A DNA stretch of 64,000 bases from NCBI GenBank assembly GCA_036435485.1, contig CM071598.1, positions 102,422,501-102,486,500 of the forward strand, in the 5' to 3' direction. A program made the position numbers and the translations under genes. This DNA is from Saposhnikovia divaricata (taxonomy: Eukaryota > Streptophyta > Magnoliopsida > Apiales > Apiaceae). Positions 59,122 through 64,000 of this stretch are shown here, piece after piece (position 1 is the stretch's first letter; the number at the start of each line of letters is the position of its first letter). Below the pieces are notes generated by a model. That model saw only the letters and a list, made by a program, of their open reading frames with translations. It made no database searches and was not told the origin of the DNA.

Positions 59122-59379
59122 ATGGCCAACCTTACCATCAAAGAAAAGAACCTTCATCTTGTCGAGAATAGGGACATCTTCAGCTATACGCGTGAAGAAT
59201 TTGAAGCGTTTGAGTGGGAAAGGAAGCTTGAGACGTTGTGGCTGCAAATGGATGCTAGTTTGGAAGAGCTCGAGAGAGAGAAACCTGCAAGGGTGATCGA
59301 CATCGATGCTGCCCTCCAAGCAACATTGGCATGGCTCTCCTCGAAGGCATCCTCATCCAACACCACCAACCATTGTTAA
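59122..59379 (+). CDS. Small antisense ORF in spacer of element D, unknown protein
   Basis: 85 codons on the strand opposite to D. The start context is good (aaaacaATGGCC). The product is soluble, acidic and helical, with no signal peptide, Cys pair or known motif: it starts MANLTIKEKNLHL and contains FEAFEWERKLETLWLQMDAS. A second frame downstream (59360-59503) reads IKWQRWDLGIFANNGMVW and may be a frameshifted extension. A TATA-like box upstream and aataaa (59424) with T-rich text downstream give it the look of a complete small gene. I do not recognise the family. Confidence 0.5.
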   Translation: MANLTIKEKNLHLVENRDIFSYTREEFEAFEWERKLETLWLQMDASLEELEREKPARVIDIDAALQATLAWLSSKASSSNTTNHC

Positions 59380-59989
59380 TGAATATGTCAGCAAAAATAA
59401 CCTTATCCCTTCAACTTCCACCCAAATAAAGTGGCAAAGATGGGATCTGGGAATTTTTGCTAACAATGGAATGGTGTGGACGGACCTTTTACTTTCCTGC
59501 TGAATAGATTAGCAGATAGAGAGAACAAAAAGATGTAATATTTGCTTGTAATCTCTTTCTTATTATCAATGAAAATTTTGTTTCTCTAATCATATTCATT
59601 GTGTTCTGCAACTGTTATTTATGTTATATGAACTGTTCTTCAAGAAAATGAATCAAGAAGAGAATATGAAAACTAATTAAAGTAATCATATAAAGAACAC
59701 ATTCATCAACTATCCACTGATTAACAGTTGTCAAAAACCCTACTTACTCCAAGACTTTCAAATTGTCCAAGTGAAAATTTACCTTAGAGTACAAATCACG
59801 AATCAACAGCGTTTGTCAATTCTCCAACTTTATCACCGAAACCCTTTCATAAATTGCACAGTTGTGAATATTTGTGTGTGTGAAGCAGAGTTTACTAAGT
59901 CAATTTTTAGAGCATCTAATTTTTCATAAAATCCATAAATTAAATCAATAAACACTGGATGCACAAACTGTCATAGTAAACACTGACTG

Positions 59990-60720
59990 TATGATGAAAG
60001 CTAAACTCTGAAGTAATCAAACTATATACAGTAACTTTTATTTTATACCCCCTTTATATACATTTTTTTTTTCATCATTTTTTTTCTTTTTTTTTTAGTT
60101 TTCTTTCCAGTAATCAGAGGTTGGAACCAGTCACCAAAAATTCAAAAATTTTAGCCCTTATCATTTTGATAAGTTCCTGGGTCATCCTAGTATTTAACTA
60201 GTCACCAAAAATCAGAGAATTTTAGCACATATTATATACCAATAGGTTCCTGGGTCATCCTAGTATCCAACATAATCTCAAAGGAGTATAACAACCTATA
60301 TACATTTTCTTTGGGGTATTGCAGTAAACATTTTATTCTATCAGAGTTTAACTAACAGAGTTTAGAGTTCATCAACATCAGTAGTTTTTCATGAAAGGTA
60401 ATGCACACAGTATTTATAGACTCAGAGTTTAGGACAAAATAAACTAAGAGATGCTATAAATATGAGCCAGTATCATGCTGTGTTAACTTTCTGCACAATC
60501 TAAGATTAGATCACAATAACTCAGAAAGATTCATGATTAATTGCTGAGAATCATGCTTCATACATATTTCTTCATTGGTGTTTTCATTCAGACAAAAATC
60601 AACTCAGAGTTCACAGAGTTTATCAAACTTATTAACAGTGTATGACATACAGACATGCTGACAGAGTTTAGAGACTGCATAACACAGTTTAATCAACAGA
60701 GTTCACTTAGCATTTAACCA
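59990..60720. repeat. CAGAGTTTA word field of element D
   Basis: About ten spaced copies of cagagttta/cagagttca and complements. The same word occurs in the D LTR and in the integrase-RT linker of D pol (62540-62770). Confidence 0.85.
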
Positions 60721-60776
60721 ATCAGGAAATATGATTAATACATCACATAAATAAAGTTTGAATCTAACCAACATTC

Positions 60777-61274
60777 CTAGTCAGAACCAGAGACCATTCC
60801 TAGTTCATTGACCAGTCTTGTAAATGTAGCTTCACTCAATGGTTTAGTAAAGATATCTGCAAGCTGTTGTTCTGTAGATACAAAATGTAGTTCAATATTT
60901 CTTTCTTCCACATGTTCTCTGATGAAGTGGTACCTTATGCTGATGTGCTTGGTCATTGAATGCTGTACTGGATTACCTGTCATAGCAATAGCACTTTGGT
61001 TATCACAGTAAATAGGTATCTTACTGTACCTCAATCCATAATCCAGCAATTGATTCTTCATCCATAAGATCTGTGCACAACAGCTACCAGCTGCAATATA
61101 CTCTGCTTCAGCTGTAGATGTGGAGATTGATTTCTGTTTCTTGCTGTACCAGGAAACAAGTCTGTCACCAAGAAATTGACAACTTCCACTAGTGCTCTTT
61201 CTGTCTACCTTGCAGCCTGCAAAGTCTGCATCAGAATACCCAAGTAGCTTGAAATCTGATTCTCTGGGGTACAC
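60777..61274 (-). pseudogene. pol of D: RNase H, second part
   Basis: Starts after a frameshift near 61265 and contains YSDADFAGCKVDRKSTSGS, STSTAEAEYIAAGS and HSMTKHISIRYHF, ending LVNELGMV. Confidence 0.9.
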
Positions 61275-62470
61275 AGACCTAATGATATGGTGCCCTTGAG
61301 ATACTTGAAGATTCTTTTCACAGCTGTCAGATGTGGCTCTCTAGGATCTGCCTGAAACCTTGCACAAAGACAGGTTGCATACATGATGTCAGGTCTACTA
61401 GCTGTCAAGTATAGAAGAGAACCTATCATGCCCCTGTAGTTTGTCATATCCACTGAAACTCCTGTGTCTTTGTCCAATTTAGTTGCTGTTGCCATGGGAG
61501 TTGATGCAGATGAACAGTCAAGCATACCAAATTTCTTGAGAAGATTTCTGGTGTATTTTTCTTGATTAATGAAAATTCCATCTTCTGTTTGTTTCACCTG
61601 TAGGCCTAGAAAGTAACTAAGCTCTCCCATCATGCTCATTTGATATCTGGACTGCATGAGCTTGGCAAACTTCTTACAGAGTTTATCATTAGTAGACCCA
61701 AAGATGATGTCATCAACATAAATTTGAACTAAAAGGAGGTCACTTCCTTGATTGAAATAAAACAGAGTTTTGTCAATTGTTCCTCTGTTGAATCCACTTT
61801 CTAGAAGAAACTGAGCAAGTGTCTCATACCATGCTCTTGGTGCCTGCTTAAGTCCATATAGTGCCTTATCTAGCCTGTAGACATGATCTGGATATTTGGG
61901 GTCCACAAATCCTGGTGGTTGTTCAACAAACACTTCTTCTTCAAGCTTTCCATTCAGAAAAGCACTTTTCACATCCATCTGGAACACTTTGAATTTCTTG
62001 TGAGAGGCATATGCTAGAAAAATTCTGATTGCCTCCAATCTTGCAACTGGAGCAAATGTTTCATCATAGTCTATTCCTTCCTGCTGTGAATAGCCTTTTG
62101 CTACAAGTCTAGCCTTGTTCCTTGTGATAACACCTTCACTGTCAGTCTTGTTTCGGAAAACCCATTTAGTACCAACAATAGATCTGTTCTTTGGCCTTGG
62201 TACAAGGGTCCAAACTTCATTCCTTTCAAATTCATTTAACTCTTCCTGCATTGCTGTTATCCAGTCTGCATCTTGAAGAGCTTCTTCCACTTTCTTTGGT
62301 TCATTTTTAGACAAGAATGCATGAAACAGACATTCACTTGCAGTAGCACTTCTTGTCTTTACTTTTGCATCTGGATCACCAATTATCAAATCAGGTGTAT
62401 GTGATTTAGTCCATTTCTTAGCAGAAGGCAAATGACTTCTATCAGCATGTGATCCTCCCCCTTGATCCAT
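61205..62470 (-). pseudogene. pol of D: reverse transcriptase and start of RNase H
   Basis: Contains GDPDAKVKTRSA, KARLVAKGYSQQEGIDYDETF, QMDVKSAFLNG, ALYGLKQAPRAWYETL, YVDDIIFGS (YVDD at 61709-61720) and NYRGMIGSLLYLTASRPDIM. The last 20 or so codons before 61205 are out of frame. Upstream, the same frame is open to a TAG near 62665 through the Ser/Asn/Asp-rich linker. Confidence 0.92.
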
Positions 62471-62685
62471 GCTCTCCTGATTTTGTTGTGATCTATCTTC
62501 GTTTTCTGAGACTCCCCCTGAATTTGACTGCCCAGAGTCAGAATTTGAATTTTCAGAGTTTGAAGCATCAGAGTTTGATCCAGATTTTTCAGTTGACTCA
62601 GTATCAGTGTTTGAGTCTTCATCTTGATCATGCTCCCCCTCAACTGGTTCTCCCCTTTGTTGTGACTAAGAAGTTTCTCCAGAAT
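62471..62685 (-). pseudogene. pol of D: integrase-RT linker
   Basis: A linker of Ser/Asn/Asp/Glu codons that is itself made of the cagagtttga DNA word (encoding repeated NSD/NSE). A TAG near 62665 and a frameshift near 62730 separate it from the integrase frame. Confidence 0.65.
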
Positions 62686-64000
62686 TTACCAGTAGAGGTT
62701 CAGAGTTTGTTTCAACAGAGTCAGAATTGTTTCATCAGAGTTTCCTTCATCAGAGTTTAAAACTTCATTTTCAAAGTTCAGTTGATCATATTCATCTTTG
62801 TCTTCAAGTCCAGTTATCTTCTTATCATCAAAAGAAACATGTATAGATTCCATGATCACTTTAGTTCTCAGATTGTAAACTCTGAATGCCTTTGTTGATA
62901 GTGGATAGCCAACAAAAATTCCTTCATCTGCCTTTAGCTCAAACTTGGTCAACTGTTCTGGATGAGTCTTCAAAACAAAACATTTGCACCCGAAAATATG
63001 AAAGTATTTCAGGTTAGGCTTCTTTTTCTTCACCATCTCATATGGTGTCTTTCCATGCTTATTGATCAGTGTTGCATTTTGAGTAAAACAAGCAGTTTGA
63101 ACAGCTTCTGCCCAAAAATAAGTTGGCAATTTTGCTTCATCAAGCATAGTTCTCGCAGCTTCAATTAAGGTTCTATTTTTCCTTTCAACTACACCATTTT
63201 GTTGTGGTGTACCAGGTGCTAAAAATTCTTGTTTCACTCCATTGTCCTTGCAGAATTCTTCCATTGTTGCATTTCTGAACTCAGTTCCATTATCACTTCT
63301 GATGATTCTGACTTTGTTGCTTGATCCTTTGTCCAGAAGCTTCACATGCTCCATCGGAGTCGATGCAGTTTCATCCTTCTTTGCTAGAAAATACACCCAA
63401 GTGAATCTAGTGTATTCATCAACAATGACTAAAGCATATTTCTTCCTTGCAATAGACATAACATTTACTGGACCAAATAGATCAACATGCAGAAGATGAT
63501 AGGGATCAGTGATAGAAAATTCTGTCTTGCTCTTGAAAGATGACTTCCTTTGTTTAGCCTTCTGACATGAGTCACATAGGCCATCAACATTTAACAGGGT
63601 CTTTGGAAGTCCTCTTACAAGATCCTTTCTGATCAATTCATTGATGTTGTTCAAGTTCAAATGTGAGAGTTTCTTGTGCCACTTCCAACTCTCTTCACTA
63701 GACATTCTTGTAGACAGGCAAACAGCTTTTCCAACAGAGTCTATCAAAAGCTTGATTTCATAAATGTTGTTTTGCCTGTAACCAACTAGAACAACCTTTC
63801 CTGTAGATTTGCTGATAACTTCACAATATTCAGGTTGAAAATCTACATGATATCCCTTGTCACAGATTTGACTCACAGATAGCAAGTCATGCTTGAGTCC
63901 TGGGACATGAGCTACATTGTTGATGATGACATTTCCAAGATTGATATTGCCATATCCCAATGTTCTTCCTATATTGCCATCACCATAGGAAACTTTTGGG
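62686..64000 (-). pseudogene. pol of D: protease end and integrase (runs off window)
   Basis: Enters from the window edge within the protease (VSYGDGNIG). It contains LKHDLLSVSQICDKG, zinc site WHKKLSHLNL...CDSCQKAK, core HVDLFGPVNV, RSDNGTEFRN, QQNGVVERKNRT and the tail FHIFGCKCFVL and EGIFVGYP. The last codons, before 62686, are out of frame. Confidence 0.9.

Larger units (their letters stand above)
58694..60776 (-). other. pol-env spacer of element D
   Basis: 2.1 kb, the longest spacer of the four elements. It holds a small plus-strand gene-like ORF (59122-59379) and, from about 59990 to 60720, a field of the cagagttt word. Otherwise non-coding, with a T-rich run at 60062-60100 and a duplicated ggttcctgggtcatcctagta phrase near 60170 and 60245. 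Confidence 0.75.
54472..64000 (-). mobile_element. Sirevirus-type Ty1-copia element D (3' part, runs off the window)
   Basis: Minus-strand element with 3' LTR, polypurine tract, env-like gene, spacer, RNase H, RT, integrase and part of the protease. The gag, PBS and 5' LTR lie beyond 64000. Lesions: env-like TAG (55889) and a frameshift (about 55660), and pol frameshifts near 61265 and 62730 with a TAG near 62665. It has the shortest LTR of the four elements. Confidence 0.93.

Overview
This window is plant nuclear DNA, most likely from an angiosperm eudicot. It is built almost entirely of nested transposable elements. The evidence is: long Ty1-copia elements with an extra env-like gene (the Sirevirus/SIRE type), primer sites matching plant initiator-tRNA-Met, a CACTA DNA transposon carrying plant gene exons with GT/AG introns, and long Ty3-gypsy-type solo LTRs. 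I cannot name the species. I see no intact host gene, no tRNA or rRNA gene, and no prokaryotic feature.

Layout: 1-840 is a non-coding Sirevirus-like remnant. 841-4957 is a long minus-strand gypsy-type LTR with a 744-bp tandem duplication. 4958-5791 holds no recognisable feature. Element B (+ strand, about 5792 to 39116) is an old, heavily broken Sirevirus. Its gag gene is cut by element A (6909-27118, minus, 5-bp duplication catag) and again by a 4.7-kb solo LTR (28729-33455, duplication aactt). Element A carries in its right LTR a 5.6-kb CACTA transposon (20869-26446, duplication gaa). That transposon contains a solo LTR (21172-22258, duplication aaaat) and fragments of host genes: vacuolar sorting receptor, an LRR receptor kinase of the NIK type, and a possible midasin fragment. 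The env-like gene of B is cut at 39117 by a non-coding, LTR-like sequence E. E is in turn split by Sirevirus C (39703-53683, minus, duplication ctaac) and abuts Sirevirus D (from 54472 past the window end, minus).

Within each Sirevirus the order is LTR, PBS, gag with a CCHC knuckle, pol (protease, integrase, reverse transcriptase, RNase H), a spacer of 0.6-2 kb, the env-like ORF, the polypurine tract, and the LTR. In A, B and C, pol lies in the -1 frame relative to the end of gag. All four copies are broken by stops or frameshifts. A and C have nearly identical LTR pairs and are therefore recent, while B is the oldest layer. Elements A, C and D each have a private short DNA word repeated many times in both the LTR and the pol-env spacer, and D has a small gene-like ORF on the opposite strand in that spacer.
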